From UBA1181 sp963631545 (GTDB lineage: Bacteria > Bacteroidota > Bacteroidia > Bacteroidales > Paludibacteraceae), in NCBI GenBank assembly GCA_963631545.1, contig CAVGRN010000094.1, positions 1-6,267 of the forward strand: 6,267 bases of DNA. Reading direction: 5' to 3'. Of the stretch, positions 5,973-6,267 are shown piece after piece (position 1 is the stretch's first letter; each line of letters opens with the position of its first letter). The notes beneath the pieces are model-generated. The model was not told the DNA's origin. It made no database searches and saw only the letters and a list, made by a program, of their open reading frames with translations. The position numbers and the translations under genes are program-made.

Positions 5973-6069
5973 ATAACCGCTGGACAATCAGCAAAATGAT
6001 GATGCGGAACACACCCACGTCATCCACAAACTCCGAATGTAGGTTTCCGGCGTTCACTAATACCTTCAT
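5971..6069 (-). CDS. Doubtful 32-residue ORF, hydrophobic C-terminus
   Basis: ATG at 6069-6067 opens a 32-codon frame ending in TAA at 5973-5971, at the tail of the tRNA terminator. The product starts MKVLVNAGNLHSEFVDDVG and ends in a hydrophobic stretch, FRIIILLIVQRL, long enough to dip into but hardly cross a membrane. An in-frame stop lies four codons before the ATG, so it is not the tail of a longer open frame. I do not recognise it, and no minus-strand -7 box or strong ribosome site is evident. It may be a small protein, a relic of a larger gene, or chance. Confidence 0.22.
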   Translation of the reverse strand: MKVLVNAGNLHSEFVDDVGVFRIIILLIVQRL

Positions 6070-6257
6070 ATCAACTATCTAACTCACTAATTTTCAATAC
6101 ACATACCATTAAATGACGCACAAAAGTGCCAGAATATGGAAAAAAAAATTATTTACCAGAAAATTTTTCCATACCTTTGCACCGCAAAACATTCAGAGGG
6201 AGCATTTCAAACAGGGGTGCAACTTTTGGGGATTTTGGGATAATAAAAAAGCAAAGT
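5973..6257. other. Right-hand intergenic region, no assured gene
   Basis: Between the tRNA terminator and the right edge I see no convincing gene. The stretch holds the doubtful 32-codon minus-strand ORF, an AT-rich zone (6070-6170) with an A run at 6140-6148, a promoter at 6149-6179, and a transcribed leader with G-rich TTTTGGGG and TTTTGGGA repeats (6223-6240) before a possible start codon. Confidence 0.6.
6149..6179 (+). promoter_or_regulatory. Promoter for a gene at the right edge
   Basis: TACCTTTG (6172-6179) is an exact -7 match. TTA (6149-6151), one base from TTG, lies exactly 20 bases upstream. The following GCACCGCA is the same as after the tRNA-Leu promoter. Transcription would start near 6185 and run off the window. 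Confidence 0.65.
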
Positions 6258-6267
6258 ATGCAGAAAG
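6258..6267 (+). CDS. Possible start of a gene cut by the window edge
   Basis: ATGCAGAAAG (Met-Gln-Lys) lies about 72 bases downstream of the predicted transcription start and follows an A-rich stretch ending AAAAAAGCAAAGT, which would suit a Bacteroidota ribosome entry site. Only three codons are visible, so neither frame nor product can be confirmed. Confidence 0.3.

Noticed and set aside
6177..6222. TTGCACC/GGTGCAA inverted repeat as a leader RNA structure
   Set aside because: The left arm lies in the -7 box and upstream of the expected transcription start, so it would not be in the RNA.

Overview
The window looks like chromosomal DNA of a Bacteroidota organism, most likely Bacteroidales. 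The evidence is several -7 boxes of the TAnnTTTG type used by this phylum (TATCTTTG, TACCTTTG twice, TACATTTG), A-rich rather than Shine-Dalgarno-like leaders, and housekeeping genes of Bacteroidota type. I cannot name the genus.

Layout, left to right. Positions 1-158 are a promoter region with an outward-facing -7 box for a gene beyond the left edge. Positions 159-2559 hold a compact type II restriction-modification cassette: a C5-cytosine methyltransferase overlapping by 20 bases a HpaII-family endonuclease, predicted to act on CCGG. The cassette is clearly more AT-rich than what follows and reads as an acquired module. On the minus strand come a small outer-membrane beta-barrel protein (2611-3312) and miaB, the tRNA methylthiotransferase gene (3433-4761). 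A 129-base divergent promoter region separates miaB from lptB on the plus strand (4891-5646), which encodes the ATPase of the LPS export transporter. After an AT-rich 3' region with a pseudoknot-like set of inverted repeats, a well-formed Bacteroidota promoter drives a class II tRNA-Leu(CAA) (5845-5928), followed by a strong intrinsic terminator. The last 290 bases hold a doubtful 32-codon minus-strand ORF, a promoter whose core matches that of the tRNA gene, and a possible start codon at the right edge.

The methyltransferase and nuclease form a self-contained defence or selfish unit unrelated to their neighbours. The rest is core physiology: envelope (barrel protein, LptB) and translation (MiaB, tRNA-Leu). 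MiaB modifies A37 of tRNAs reading U-starting codons, so the tRNA-Leu(CAA) here is a candidate substrate.

I see no wholly new multi-gene system. The most unusual points are the roughly 110-residue N-terminal extension on the methyltransferase, the palindrome at the predicted transcription start of the barrel-protein gene, the face-to-face miaB/lptB promoters, and the pseudoknot-like repeat after lptB.
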